Assembly: GCF_900696085.1 (NCBI RefSeq)
Contig: NZ_CAADFC020000004.1
Span: forward strand, 248,001 to 312,000
Direction: 5' to 3'
Origin: Bradyrhizobium ivorense
GTDB taxonomy: Bacteria; Pseudomonadota; Alphaproteobacteria; Rhizobiales; Xanthobacteraceae
Length of the DNA: 64,000 nt
Part shown: piece after piece, positions 45,064 through 53,932 of the stretch
How the letters are laid out: each line of letters opens with the position of its first letter
Position numbering within the stretch: position 1 is the stretch's first letter
Made by a program: the position numbers and the translations under genes
The notes under the pieces: model-generated
What the model saw: the letters and a program-made list of their open reading frames with translations, nothing else
The model's database searches: none
What the model was told of the DNA's origin: nothing

Positions 45064-45912
45064 CTATCCCGCGACGGCGACCCTGGGCATGGCGGCCGCA
45101 AGTCCCCGCGCCCCGTTCGGCCGGTACAGGCCGCGCCGCTCCGGCACCGGCTTGAAGCTGTCGGTCAGGCCGACCACCGTTTCGGCCGCGCCCAGCACCA
45201 GGAAGCCGTCGGCCTCCATCGATCGGGCGAGACGGTTGAAGACGTTGATCTTGGTGTCCTGGTCGAAATAGATCAGCACGTTGCGGCAAAAGACCACATC
45301 GAAGACGCCGAGCTGGGCGAAATCGTGCAGCAGATTGAGCTGATGGTGCTGCACCATCGAGCGCAACTCCGGGTTGATCTGCCAAAGCTCGCCGGACTGC
45401 TTGAAATACTTGACCAGCATCTGGATCGGCAGCCCGCGCTGCACCTCGAACTGGCTGTAGATGCCAGCCTTGGATTTCTCCAGCACCTCCTGCGACAGAT
45501 CGCTTGCGACGATCTCGACCCGCCACCCGGCCAGCGTCGCGCCCATTTCCTTCAGGCACATCGCCAGCGAATAGGGCTCCTGGCCGGTCGACCCGGCGGC
45601 GCACCAGATCCGGACGCTGCGGCGCGCGGCACGCGCCTTCAACACGTCGGGCATGATGGCGTCGCGGAAGTGATCGAACGGCACCTTGTCGCGGAAGAAG
45701 AAAGTCTCGTTCGTGGTCATGGCCTCGACCACCTGCGGGATATACGCGCCGCCCCTGATTTTCGTCACCAGGTCGGGGATGCCGGACAGGCCGTATTTGC
45801 GCGCCAGCGGCAGCAGGCGGCTTTCAATGAGGTATTGCTTGTCCGCGGACAAGTCGAGACCGGAATGGTCCTTCAGGAGCTTACGCAGATACTCGTAGTC
45901 AGGGGGCGTCAC
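45064..45912 (-). CDS. cheR: Chemotaxis protein methyltransferase
   Basis: A 282-residue CheR. The N-terminal helical domain is followed by the SAM-binding domain with R-I-W-C-A-A-G-S-T-G-Q-E-P-Y-S-L-A-M and the D-V-V-F-C-R-N-V-L-I-Y-F segment near residue 215. It methylates glutamates on chemoreceptors to set adaptation. GTG 45912 is preferred (GAGG upstream at good spacing); a TTG six codons earlier is possible. It lies between cheY and the PilZ-like gene. No methylesterase gene cheB is present in this cluster. Confidence 0.93.
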   Translation of the reverse strand: MTPPDYEYLRKLLKDHSGLDLSADKQYLIESRLLPLARKYGLSGIPDLVTKIRGGAYIPQVVEAMTTNETFFFRDKVPFDHFRDAIMPDVLKARAARRSVRIWCAAGSTGQEPYSLAMCLKEMGATLAGWRVEIVASDLSQEVLEKSKAGIYSQFEVQRGLPIQMLVKYFKQSGELWQINPELRSMVQHHQLNLLHDFAQLGVFDVVFCRNVLIYFDQDTKINVFNRLARSMEADGFLVLGAAETVVGLTDSFKPVPERRGLYRPNGARGLAAAMPRVAVAG

Positions 45913-45945
45913 TGCAGCCTCACAACGCAAGAGGGGGAAGTGGCT

Positions 45946-46335
45946 TTACGCGTCGGTCGGCGCGTCGAGCGCGAGCAGGCCGACTTCCTGGAATTTTGCG
46001 ACCACGATGTCCTTGTCGAACGGCTTCATGATGTATTCGTTGGCGCCGGCATGCAGCGCGCGCGAGATGTGGTCGATGCCGTTCTCGGTGGTGCAGAACA
46101 CGACCTTGGGCTGATCGCCGCCGGGCAGGCGGCGCAGCTGCACCAGGAATTCGAAGCCGTCCATGACCGGCATGTTCCAGTCGAGCAGCACCGCGTCCGG
46201 CAGCGCACGCTTGCAGGCCTCGAGCGCGACCGCGCCGTCCTCGGCTTCGATGATGTGGAAATTCATGCCTTCGAGAATGCGGCGCGCGATCTTCCGCACC
46301 ACGCTGGAATCGTCGACGACGAGACATGTCTTCAT
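45946..46335 (-). CDS. cheY: Chemotaxis response regulator, single receiver domain
   Basis: A 129-residue stand-alone receiver. The acidic pair is V-V-D-D-S (D8-D9), the phosphoacceptor D52 lies in L-L-D-W-N-M-P-V-M-D-G, the switch T in C-T-T-E-N and the lysine in M-K-P-F-D. Phosphorylated by CheA, it should act on the flagellar motor or serve as a phosphate sink, since CheA itself carries a receiver. It is separated by 43 bases from cheW and 33 from cheR. Confidence 0.93.
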   Translation of the reverse strand: MKTCLVVDDSSVVRKIARRILEGMNFHIIEAEDGAVALEACKRALPDAVLLDWNMPVMDGFEFLVQLRRLPGGDQPKVVFCTTENGIDHISRALHAGANEYIMKPFDKDIVVAKFQEVGLLALDAPTDA

Positions 46336-46378
46336 CTGTTGGCCTCCTTGTTGAACCGCCGTCTTTCGCGGCGGAGCG

Positions 46379-46864
46379 TTACGCTGCAGCAGCTGTCTTC
46401 AGATCAAGCTTGGGCACCAGTTCGAGCACGCGATCGACGTCGAGCACGACCATGAGCTGGCCGTCGAGGCGGTGGACGCCGCCGGCGAGCTTGGCCATGC
46501 GCGGATCGAGGTTGACCGGGTTGTTCTCGCGACCGGCATCGGGCAGCCGCAAGACTTCGCCGATCTGGTCGATCAACAGGCCATAGGATTCGCCGCGCTG
46601 GTCGACGCCGACCGCCATCGGCGGCTGGCCGTCCTCGGGCTTCGGCAGCCCGAGCCGGGCGCGCATGTCGATCACGGTGACGATGCGGCCGCGCAGATTG
46701 AGCACGCCGGCGATCTCGGCGGATGACAGCGGCACCCGCGTCAGCCGCTCCGGCATGAACACGTCCTGCACCCGCGAGATCGGCAGGCCGAACAGCTGCC
46801 CGCCGATCACGGCGGTGACGTATTCGGCCATCGCGCCTTCGCTCGCTTCTGTCTTGCTGGTCAT
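46379..46864 (-). CDS. cheW: Chemotaxis coupling protein
   Basis: A 161-residue CheW of the SH3-like fold. Recognisable blocks are Y-V-T-A-V-I-G-G-Q-L-F-G-L-P-I, the N-L-R-G-R-I-V-T-V-I-D-M-R motif and L-L-I-D-Q-I-G-E-V-L. It bridges chemoreceptors and CheA in the signalling array. The gene begins 17 bases after cheA and is followed by cheY. Confidence 0.93.
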   Translation of the reverse strand: MTSKTEASEGAMAEYVTAVIGGQLFGLPISRVQDVFMPERLTRVPLSSAEIAGVLNLRGRIVTVIDMRARLGLPKPEDGQPPMAVGVDQRGESYGLLIDQIGEVLRLPDAGRENNPVNLDPRMAKLAGGVHRLDGQLMVVLDVDRVLELVPKLDLKTAAAA

Positions 46865-46881
46865 CGATCCTGTTCCGTTGG

Positions 46882-49611
46882 TTATGCCGCGCGCCGCATC
46901 TCGGCGGTCTGCTCCTTCAGCGCCGCGATCAGCCCGGGACGGTCGAACTTGGCGACATAGTCGTGGAAGCCGGCCTGCCGGCCGCGCTCGATCGCCGCCG
47001 GCGACACCATCGCCGACAGCGCGATGATCGGCATCGCATTGAGATTGTTGTCCGAGCGGATGCTCTCGGCGAACTCGAAGCCGTTCATCTCGGGCATCTC
47101 GATGTCGGTCAGCACCACATCAAAACTTTGGCCCGAACGCAGCGCGGCAAGACCTTCCTGCGCGCTCGGCGCGGTGCGCACCCGGTAGCCCGCGGCCTTC
47201 AAGACCGGCGCCAGCATGTTGCGGAAGAAGGCCGAGTCGTCGACCAGCAGCACCGACTGCGCGCTCGCCGAGGGCCGCATCTCCTTGCGCGAGAACCAGT
47301 CGGCGAACGCCATGGGAAGGAAGTGACCGACGTCGATCACCTCGGTGGCCTGGCCCTTGATCACCGCCGAGCCCAGAATGCCGTCCTGCGATCCCGCCAC
47401 CTCGATGTTGAGCCGCTCCTCGACGATGTCGATGATCTCGTCGACCACGAGCCCCATCGAGCGGCCGTCGTCGGCGAACACCAGGATCGGCTGGGTACCC
47501 TGGGTCTGCACCTGGACGCCGGCCATCTGCACCAGCGGCATCAGCTGCTCGCGGTACTGCACCATGTAGCGGCCGTTCGAGAGCTCGATCTTGTCGGTCG
47601 CGATCTCCTCAAGGCGCGTGACCAGGCTGAGCGGCACCGCCTTGGGCTGGCTCGAGCCGGCGCGGAACACGAGCAGCGAGGTCAGCTGCTCGCCGGAGTT
47701 GGCGTGCGCCGCGCTGTGATCCTCGGCGAGGTCATGCGCCGCGGCGCTGGAGGCGCCGAGCGCTTTGACGATGCCGTTGGGGTCGATGATCATGATGACA
47801 GCGCCATCGCCCAGAATCGTGTTGCCGGAGAACATGTCGATGTGGCGCAGTTTTGTGGACATCGGCTTGACCACGATCTCCTCGGTGTGGAACACGCCGT
47901 CGACCACGATGCCGAAGGTCTGGCTGCCCACTTGTGTGACCACGATGAAGCCGTTCTCGGCGTCGGTGGTGGTCGCACCGTCGTCGATCTTGAGCAGCTT
48001 CTTGAGGTGGATCAGCGGCAGCAGCTTGTTACGCAGCCGCAAGACCGCGGTGTCCTTGATCCGCTCGATGCGGTGCTCGGAGTTGGCGCGGGCGCGCACC
48101 AGCTCGACCACCGAGAGCTGCGGAATCGCAAAGCGGTCGCCGCCGGCTTCCACGATCAGGGCGGAGACGATTGCAAGAGTCAGCGGGATCTTGATGGTGA
48201 CCGAGGCGCCCTCGCCGGCCACGCTCTTGATGTCGATGGTGCCGCCGATCTGGTCGATATTGGTGCGCACCACGTCCATGCCGACGCCACGGCCGGACAC
48301 CGAGGTGATCTGCGCCGCGGTCGAGAAGCCCGGCGCGAAGATGAACTTGTGGATCTGGGCTTCGGTCATCTTCTCCAGCTCGGCCTCGGTGACGAGACCG
48401 TTCTGGAGCGCCTTGGCCTTGATCCGCTCGGTGTTGAGGCCGCGGCCATTGTCGGCGATGCAGATGATGATGTGGCCGCCCTCGTGATAGGCGCTTAGGC
48501 GAATGGTGCCCTGCTCGGGCTTGCCGGCGGCAACGCGCTCCGCGGTGGTCTCCAGACCATGATCGGCGGAGTTGCGCACCATGTGCGTCAGCGGGTCCTT
48601 GATCAGGTCGAGCACCTGGCGGTCGAGCTCGGTGTCGGCGCCGTGCATCTCGAGCTCGATCTGCTTGCCGAGTTCGCCGGAGAGGTCGCGGACGATGCGC
48701 GGCAGCTTCTGCCAGGCATTGCCGATCGGCTGCATGCGCGTCTTCATGACGCCCTCCTGCAGCTCGGCGGTGACGTTCGACAGCCGCTGCAACGGCACCT
48801 TGAACTCGGTGTCCTCGTTGCGGCGGGAGATTTCCAGAAGCTGGTTGCGGGTCAGCACCAGCTCGGAGACCATGGTCATGAGATGTTCGAGGGTGTCGAC
48901 ATTGACCCGGATCGACTGGTTGGCGATCTTGTCGCCTTCCTGGACGTCGGTCTCGGCGGCGGCCTTGCGCGCCGGCTTCTTCGCGGCCACGGGCTCTGCG
49001 GCCTTGGCAACCGGAGCCGGCGCAGGCGCTGGCGCAGCGACTTCGGTCTCGGTCTCGCGGAAGGCGCGCTCGAGCTCGTCGAGCGAGACCTCGCCCGGAC
49101 GCAGCGGACGCTCCAGCGTCTGCGCCACCAGCGTGCCCTCGGTCATGGCCGGCTGCGTCGATGGAGCTTCGACGACGGGGACGTCCTCAACACCAGCCGC
49201 CGCGATCGGCAGAGCCGACGCTGACATCGCGGCCATGCCGCGTTCAACCATCGCCTCCAGCTGATCGATCAGGTCGCGGTCATTGCCCTCCGGCTCGGCC
49301 TCGGTGGCCTCCAGCCCCGCAAGAATCTCCTTGATGCGGTCGATCGAGGACAGGATCAGCGTCACGGCTTCCGCCCTGACCGGCATGCCGTCGCGGAATT
49401 TGCCCATCAAGGTCTCGCCGGCATGCGCCAGCGCCTCGAGCCGCGGCAGCCCGAGGAAGCCGCAGGTGCCCTTGATGGTGTGCACCAGGCGGAAGATGTT
49501 ATCGAGGATCTTGGCGTTGTTCGGATCCTGCTCGAACTGCACCAGCTGGTTGTCGACCGTGTCCAGGCTCTCGCTGCTCTCCGTCAGGAATTCGCGCAAC
49601 AGATCGTCCAT
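46882..49611 (-). CDS. cheA: Hybrid chemotaxis histidine kinase with C-terminal receiver
   Basis: A 909-residue CheA. An N-terminal Hpt domain has the phosphorylated H44 in R-L-V-H-T-I-K-G-T. A Pro/Ala-rich linker follows (about 150-230), then the dimerisation domain, the HATPase domain (N-S-A-D-H-G N-box, D-N-G-R-G-L G1), and two CheW-like segments. It ends in a receiver domain with V-D-D-S and V-L-T-D-I-E-M-P at about 790-905. ATG 49611 (M-D-D-L-L-R-E-F) is the Hpt start. It heads the operon cheA-cheW-cheY-cheR-pilZ. A composite motif lies 70 bases upstream. Confidence 0.95.
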   Translation of the reverse strand: MDDLLREFLTESSESLDTVDNQLVQFEQDPNNAKILDNIFRLVHTIKGTCGFLGLPRLEALAHAGETLMGKFRDGMPVRAEAVTLILSSIDRIKEILAGLEATEAEPEGNDRDLIDQLEAMVERGMAAMSASALPIAAAGVEDVPVVEAPSTQPAMTEGTLVAQTLERPLRPGEVSLDELERAFRETETEVAAPAPAPAPVAKAAEPVAAKKPARKAAAETDVQEGDKIANQSIRVNVDTLEHLMTMVSELVLTRNQLLEISRRNEDTEFKVPLQRLSNVTAELQEGVMKTRMQPIGNAWQKLPRIVRDLSGELGKQIELEMHGADTELDRQVLDLIKDPLTHMVRNSADHGLETTAERVAAGKPEQGTIRLSAYHEGGHIIICIADNGRGLNTERIKAKALQNGLVTEAELEKMTEAQIHKFIFAPGFSTAAQITSVSGRGVGMDVVRTNIDQIGGTIDIKSVAGEGASVTIKIPLTLAIVSALIVEAGGDRFAIPQLSVVELVRARANSEHRIERIKDTAVLRLRNKLLPLIHLKKLLKIDDGATTTDAENGFIVVTQVGSQTFGIVVDGVFHTEEIVVKPMSTKLRHIDMFSGNTILGDGAVIMIIDPNGIVKALGASSAAAHDLAEDHSAAHANSGEQLTSLLVFRAGSSQPKAVPLSLVTRLEEIATDKIELSNGRYMVQYREQLMPLVQMAGVQVQTQGTQPILVFADDGRSMGLVVDEIIDIVEERLNIEVAGSQDGILGSAVIKGQATEVIDVGHFLPMAFADWFSRKEMRPSASAQSVLLVDDSAFFRNMLAPVLKAAGYRVRTAPSAQEGLAALRSGQSFDVVLTDIEMPEMNGFEFAESIRSDNNLNAMPIIALSAMVSPAAIERGRQAGFHDYVAKFDRPGLIAALKEQTAEMRRAA

Positions 49612-49681
49612 CGGAACAGGCCCCCTCAAAGTGCTGCGGAACGGTCGCCTCGCACCGATAACTCCACCGGCTTCACGGCGG

Positions 49682-49710
49682 CGTTAATTTTGCCGTCCGT
49701 GCAAATACGG
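49682..49710 (-). promoter_or_regulatory. Composite palindromic motif (site 2), upstream of cheA
   Basis: Read on the minus strand: CCGTATTTGCACGG, nine bases, TTAACG. It differs from site 1 at one position of the palindrome. It faces cheA and ends 70 bases before its start codon. Confidence 0.62.
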
Positions 49711-49911
49711 ACGATGAGGTAATTCAAATGGTTGCACGATTATTACGACGTCGCGGCAGTCTCGACGGAACAGCTACTTATCGCCCGTATGGGCAAAACC
49801 GCGTTCCGCCGGCGATTCCGACTTGAATCAAAATTGATGAGAGCGCGCCCGATGCACAGCGCGCATCAGGCGCAGGGCTGCAGGCAATCCGCAGCATCAG
49901 CCCACAAAGCA

Positions 49912-49939
49912 GAGGCGGCGGAGTTTCCTCCGCCGCCTC
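49912..49939 (-). terminator. Terminator hairpin after flagellin
   Basis: A perfect 12-bp stem, GAGGCGGCGGAG with CTCCGCCGCCTC, and a four-base loop, 27 bases after the flagellin stop. On the minus strand it is followed by TGCTTTG, a weak T tract. Confidence 0.65.
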
Positions 49940-49966
49940 GATAGTCGATGTCTGGTGCTACTTCGC

Positions 49967-51565
49967 TTAGCGGAGCAGCTGCAGCACGCTCTGCTGGCTC
50001 TGGTTGGCCAGCGCCAACGCGGACACTGCGATCGACTGGCGGGTCGACAGTGCCTGGCTGTTGGCCGCTTCCTCGTTGGTGTCGGCCAGCGTCAGGTTGG
50101 ACGAGCCGGTCTGCAGCACGTTGATCAGGTTCTTCGAGAAGTCCTGACGGATCTGCACGATCGACAGGTTCGAACCGAGGGTCGAAGCCTGGGTGCGCAG
50201 CAGGCCGCTCGCCGAGTTGAGGGTCTTCAACGTAGCGTTGGCGGAAGCGTTGTCGATGAAGTCCGTGCCGGCCACCAGCTTGGTGAGGTTGAGGCCGGAG
50301 GCATCGAAGGTGACGCCCTGGATCTTCAGCGTCGAGGAGCCCGTCTCGTTGAAGGTCAGCTTGAGCTGATCGCCATTGAGCAGGTTGATGCCGTTGTACG
50401 ACGCGTCCTGGGCGGTCGTGGTGATCTGGTCCAGGATGTTGTTGTACTGATTGACCAGGTTGGCACGGTTCGCCAGCCCACCCGGATCCTGCACCGGGGC
50501 GCTGCCCGCCAGGCCGTTGAACAGCTTGCCCGAAGCGGCTGCCGTGCCACCGATCGTGCCGATGGTCGCGGACGCAGCGTCGTTGGTGGTGCTGATGGTG
50601 AGCGCACCGCCCGCGCTGAGCGACGCCTGCAGGTTGTTGGCCGACAGTGCGGCGTTCAGGTCGTTGAGGGATTTCACCTTGCCGATGCCTGAGCCGAAGG
50701 TGATGTTGGTGGCGGTGCCGTTGCCGGTCGCGCCGATCGTCAGCGTCAAACCATCCAGCGGCGAGGGCGTCGTCACGGTGCGCGCCGTGGTTCCGGCGGT
50801 AAGGCCGAAAGCGGCCAGTGCCGAGCCGGAGATGGTGAGATCCTGGTTGATGCCGGTGCTGATCTGGAGCGCGCCGGCCGACACGGTGGAGGCGGTGGTG
50901 GCACCCGTGATGCCGTCGATCGCCGTGAGCAGGTCGCCAACCGTCAGCGTGCTGCCCGCGCCGGTGCCGAGGGTCACGTTGCCGGACGCATCGGTCGTCG
51001 AGGTGGTCTGCGCGGTCGAGAACGTGATCGTCTTGCCGTTGACGCTGATCACACCGGTCGGGGTCGACGCCAGGGTATCGGCGTTGGTCGCGCTGACGAG
51101 CTTGGTGGCGGCCGTGATCGGCACGGGCGTCGTCAGGTTGTTGTTGACGACCGAACCAGCGAGGGTGGCGCTGGCGTAGATGGCGGTGCCGCGGATATCA
51201 TCTGTGGTCGCACCATGGATCGCGGCGGTCGTCACCGAAGACTTCTGCGAATAGCCGACCGCAGCCTGCAAGGCCTGGTTTGCGACCGACTTGGCGCTGT
51301 CGACGAGCTTCTGCAGCGAGGTGATGCCGGTGTTGGCGGCCTGCAGCACCTGCACGCCGTTGCTGATGCCGTCCAGCAGGTTGTTGATGTCGCTGGCGCG
51401 GTTGTCGAGCGACTGCGCCGTGAAGAAGTTGGTCGGATTGTCGAGAGCGGTGTTGACCTTCTTGCCGGTGGACAAGCGGTTCTGCGTGGTGGCGAGCAGG
51501 TCGGCCGTCGACTGCAGCGAAAGCAGGTTTTGACGGACCGATGCCGAAAGAACGATGCCGGACAT
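49967..51565 (-). CDS. Flagellin
   Basis: A 532-residue flagellin. The N-terminal D0/D1 region opens S-G-I-V-L-S-A-S-V-R-Q-N-L-L-S-L-Q, and the C-terminal D1/D0 has N-L-S-I-V-Q-I-R-Q-D-F and ends S-Q-Q-S-V-L-Q-L-L-R. The central 280 residues are Ser/Thr/Gly/Ala-rich variable D2/D3 domains. It polymerises into the filament after export by the flagellar type III system. ATG 51565 is preceded by AGAAGGG; an in-frame ATG eight codons earlier lacks this. It is a single gene with its own terminator; composite site 3 lies 90 bases upstream. Confidence 0.95.
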   Translation of the reverse strand: MSGIVLSASVRQNLLSLQSTADLLATTQNRLSTGKKVNTALDNPTNFFTAQSLDNRASDINNLLDGISNGVQVLQAANTGITSLQKLVDSAKSVANQALQAAVGYSQKSSVTTAAIHGATTDDIRGTAIYASATLAGSVVNNNLTTPVPITAATKLVSATNADTLASTPTGVISVNGKTITFSTAQTTSTTDASGNVTLGTGAGSTLTVGDLLTAIDGITGATTASTVSAGALQISTGINQDLTISGSALAAFGLTAGTTARTVTTPSPLDGLTLTIGATGNGTATNITFGSGIGKVKSLNDLNAALSANNLQASLSAGGALTISTTNDAASATIGTIGGTAAASGKLFNGLAGSAPVQDPGGLANRANLVNQYNNILDQITTTAQDASYNGINLLNGDQLKLTFNETGSSTLKIQGVTFDASGLNLTKLVAGTDFIDNASANATLKTLNSASGLLRTQASTLGSNLSIVQIRQDFSKNLINVLQTGSSNLTLADTNEEAANSQALSTRQSIAVSALALANQSQQSVLQLLR

Positions 51566-52138
51566 ACTGATACCCTTCTGGATGAACACGTTGACGCAAC
51601 GCCGCAGGTTTCACGCGGCGGTCCGTGCCACACTGGGCTGTCCGCGCTACCCGTTCGTTAAAGAGCCAATCCGTACAAATACCAAGAGCGGCCCCGCCCG
51701 GTGATTCTACGCGCCGCCCGACCTCGCGGCGGAAGCCCGGCGATCGGCCACGGCGCCGCGGCGAAATTGTCTCGCTTTTTCAGGACTTGCCGCAGCTCGC
51801 GCGGCTGGCTGGACGCCGCGTATTGCCGCGACGGCGAATTGACGGCGGCCGGATCCGGCGCGGATTAGAGTTAACGCAAATCAATAAATGCCACGAAAAG
51901 CTGCAGCTTTTGCCGCGGCACCACCGGAGAGTGTGGCAAAGTCGAATCGATGCCGCGCTGGCCAAGGCGGCCTGGGCTGTCTGCCCTGTAGCGGGTATAT
52001 TATCAATCCTACAACCGGATATTGCCGCCACTACAACACTTGTGCAATTGGACAGGCAAGCTATGGTCGCTTTCATTCCACGCGCCAAGAGTAGGTGATG
52101 CGAGACCGTAGTGCTCCCCGCCCTCGGCAGGAGTTCTA
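51566..52138. other. Intergenic region between flagellin and the first Crp/Fnr gene
   Basis: A 573-base divergent gap. It holds the flagellin promoter region with composite site 3, a GC-rich middle, and a more AT-rich part (51860-52080) that probably includes the promoter of the Crp/Fnr gene. The Crp/Fnr start has a strong AGGAG at 52129-52133. A short frame at 51888-52094 is not convincing. Confidence 0.5.
51656..51684 (-). promoter_or_regulatory. Composite palindromic motif (site 3), upstream of flagellin
   Basis: Read on the minus strand: TGGTATTTGTACGG, nine bases, TTAACG. The left arm of the palindrome has two changes; the right arm, spacing and TTAACG are exact. It ends 90 bases before the flagellin ATG. 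Confidence 0.58.
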
Positions 52139-52849
52139 ATGTCTGCCGTTTCACGTCCGCCTAACCGTCTGTTGCAAGCGCTGCCCGCAGCTGACTACAC
52201 GCAACTTCATCCGCTTCTCGAAACCGTCGAGCTGGTCAAGGAAACCGTGCTGGCCGACGCCGGCGCACCGGTGCAGCGGGTCTATCTGCCGCACAGCGGC
52301 GTGGTCTCGATGATGGTCAATCTGTCCGACGGGCAATCGGTCGAGATTGCGACCGTCGGCCGCGACAGCATCGTCGGCGCCTCGGCCGCGCTGCATGACC
52401 GGCCGCCGCTCGCCGACGCCATCGTCGTGGTGCCCGGGACCGCCTCGGCGCTGCGCGCGGAGGATTTCCGCGAGGCCGTCGATCGCAGCGCCGCCTTGCG
52501 GACCCTGGTCGCGCTCTACGAGCAGGCGCTGATGGCGCAGACGCAGCAATCCGTCGCCTGCAACGTGTCGCATCCGGTCGAGGCGCGGCTGTCGCGATGG
52601 TTGCTGCGCGCACGCGACCTGTGCGGCAGCGAAGCGTTGCCGCTGACCCAGGAGATGCTGGCGCAGATGATCGGGGTCCGGCGCAACGCGGTCTCGATCG
52701 TCGCGCATGGATTTCAACAGGCCGGCATCCTGCGCTACAGCCGCGGCCACATCGAGATCACCGATATCGAGGGCCTGCGCAAGGCGACCTGCGAATGCTA
52801 CGCCACCGTCAAGGCGCATGCGGAACAATTCATCGGGCCGGAGGACTGA
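52139..52849 (+). CDS. Crp/Fnr-family regulator (first of a tandem pair)
   Basis: A 236-residue regulator. The sensor domain (about 25-150) has V-Y-L-P-H-S-G-V-V-S-M-M-V and V-E-I-A-T-V-G-R-D-S-I-V-G-A, a variant in which the usual cAMP phosphate-cassette R-T/S-A is not evident, so the ligand is unknown. The helix-turn-helix reads L-T-Q-E-M-L-A-Q-M-I-G-V-R-R-N-A-V-S, unlike the CRP recognition helix, so it should not bind TGTGA sites. A strong AGGAG lies five bases before the ATG. It is a paralogue of the gene at 52952. Confidence 0.9.
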   Translation: MSAVSRPPNRLLQALPAADYTQLHPLLETVELVKETVLADAGAPVQRVYLPHSGVVSMMVNLSDGQSVEIATVGRDSIVGASAALHDRPPLADAIVVVPGTASALRAEDFREAVDRSAALRTLVALYEQALMAQTQQSVACNVSHPVEARLSRWLLRARDLCGSEALPLTQEMLAQMIGVRRNAVSIVAHGFQQAGILRYSRGHIEITDIEGLRKATCECYATVKAHAEQFIGPED

Positions 52850-52951
52850 GAGCGGCGTTGCCTACCGAATATGCAGTTTGTGCCAGCCGTATCCGCGGCG
52901 TTAGCCGGTGCGGCGTTACGTGTATTTTTCTCAAATTGAAGACGTGGCAAG

Positions 52952-53749
52952 ATGGGTTGTGGGGACGTCGACGTGCACGCGTCCTTGGAGGTGCCACAAA
53001 CAAGCATTGCCGGATGGCAGGAGGTCGCTTTGGATACGGTTCCGCGATCGCCCAACGGATTTCTGTCGTCGCTGTCGGCGAGCGATTTCGAATTGATTCG
53101 GCCGCATCTGCGCATGGTCGACCTTGCCGCGGATTCGGTGCTGATCGAAGCCGACGAGGTTCTCAAGCGCGCGTACATGCCGCACAGGGGCGTGATCTCG
53201 CTGGTGGTCAAGCTGGCAAAGGGTGAGCGGGTCCAGGTCGCGATGGTCGGCCGCGACAGCCTCTATGGCGCGTTCACCCCGCTGGTCCAGGAACGCGTGA
53301 TGAACAATGCCGTGGTGCTGGTGCCCGGTGTCGCCTCGACCATCGAGCTCGAGCCGTTGCGTGCGGCCGCCGGGCAGAGCCCCACGCTTCGCACGACCCT
53401 GATCCGGCACGGGCTCGCCGTCTATGCCCAAATCCAGCAGACGGCCGGCTGCAATGCCGCGCACACCGTGGAATCGCGGCTGGCGCGATATCTGCTGCAC
53501 ACGCGGGATCTCTCCGGCAGCGACAAGATCGTTCTGACCCAGGAGGCGATGGCGCAGATGATCGGCGCGCGGCGCAACAGCGTGTCGCTGGTCGCACATA
53601 CCCTGCAGCAAGCGAACTTCATCCACTACAGCCGCGGCCACATCGAGATCACCAATGTCGATGGCCTGATCCGGACCGCCTGCGAATGCTACGCCACGGT
53701 GAAGTCGCAGTATGCGCGGCTGCTGCATTGTCAGGAAATCAGAGGCTAG
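52952..53749 (+). CDS. Crp/Fnr-family regulator (second of a tandem pair)
   Basis: A 265-residue paralogue of the preceding regulator, sharing the blocks Y-M-P-H-R-G-V-I-S, V-G-R-D-S-L-Y-G-A, L-T-Q-E-A-M-A-Q-M-I-G-x-R-R-N, Y-S-R-G-H-I-E-I-T and A-C-E-C-Y-A-T-V-K. It has about 25 extra N-terminal residues. ATG 52952 has only a weak ribosome site, and translation may instead begin at a later codon such as the TTG before D-T-V-P-R-S-P. It lies 102 bases after its neighbour. Binding ligand and targets are unknown. Confidence 0.88.
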   Translation: MGCGDVDVHASLEVPQTSIAGWQEVALDTVPRSPNGFLSSLSASDFELIRPHLRMVDLAADSVLIEADEVLKRAYMPHRGVISLVVKLAKGERVQVAMVGRDSLYGAFTPLVQERVMNNAVVLVPGVASTIELEPLRAAAGQSPTLRTTLIRHGLAVYAQIQQTAGCNAAHTVESRLARYLLHTRDLSGSDKIVLTQEAMAQMIGARRNSVSLVAHTLQQANFIHYSRGHIEITNVDGLIRTACECYATVKSQYARLLHCQEIRG

Positions 53750-53842
53750 AGTATCTTGGTTCTGATTGAATCAAACCGTAGCTCCGGCTTGTCGTCTTGA
53801 CGCGTTCGCGAAGGGGCATCCCCTTCGCTCGAAAACGCTCTG
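53746..53842. repeat. Degenerate CTAGAG...AAAACGCTCT dispersed repeat
   Basis: Starts at CTAGAGTATCTTGGTTCTGA and ends CTTCGCTCGAAAACGCTCTG. Inside is a perfect 9-bp hairpin, GCGAAGGGG with CCCCTTCGC (53808-53828). I recall the ends from a very common rhizobial intergenic element. It directly follows the Crp/Fnr stop and could act as its transcription end. Confidence 0.6.
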
Positions 53843-53855
53843 ATCAGCCCGCGAG

Positions 53856-53884
53856 CCGTACTTCTACGGCCCGCAATTTTCACC
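53856..53884 (+). promoter_or_regulatory. Composite palindromic motif (site 4), upstream of the 80-aa gene
   Basis: CCGTACTTCTACGG, nine bases, TTCACC. Palindrome arms are perfect and extend to GCCGTA/TACGGC. The trailing hexamer is the most diverged copy. It ends 48 bases before ATG 53933. Confidence 0.5.
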
Positions 53885-53932
53885 GTCGGATAACGCTGAA
53901 TCTTCACAGTGCGTGAACGCGCGGGGGAGCCG

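Larger units (their letters stand above)
49612..49966. other. Intergenic region between cheA and flagellin
   Basis: A 355-base gap holding the cheA promoter region with composite site 2 (49682-49710) and, at the far end, the flagellin terminator. The middle (49715-49900) shows nothing else I can name. Confidence 0.5.

Noticed and set aside
49732..49944. A 70-codon plus-strand frame between cheA and flagellin.
   Set aside because: Its end lies on the flagellin terminator hairpin and it has no ribosome site or protein-like pattern.
51566..51660. TGGCAC upstream of flagellin as a sigma-54 -24 element.
   Set aside because: The matching TTGC -12 element is absent at the required spacing.
51625..52098. 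Plus-strand frames in the flagellin-Crp/Fnr gap, one with CxxC-like spacing.
   Set aside because: Composition is typical of non-coding GC-rich text, and they cross the flagellin promoter region.
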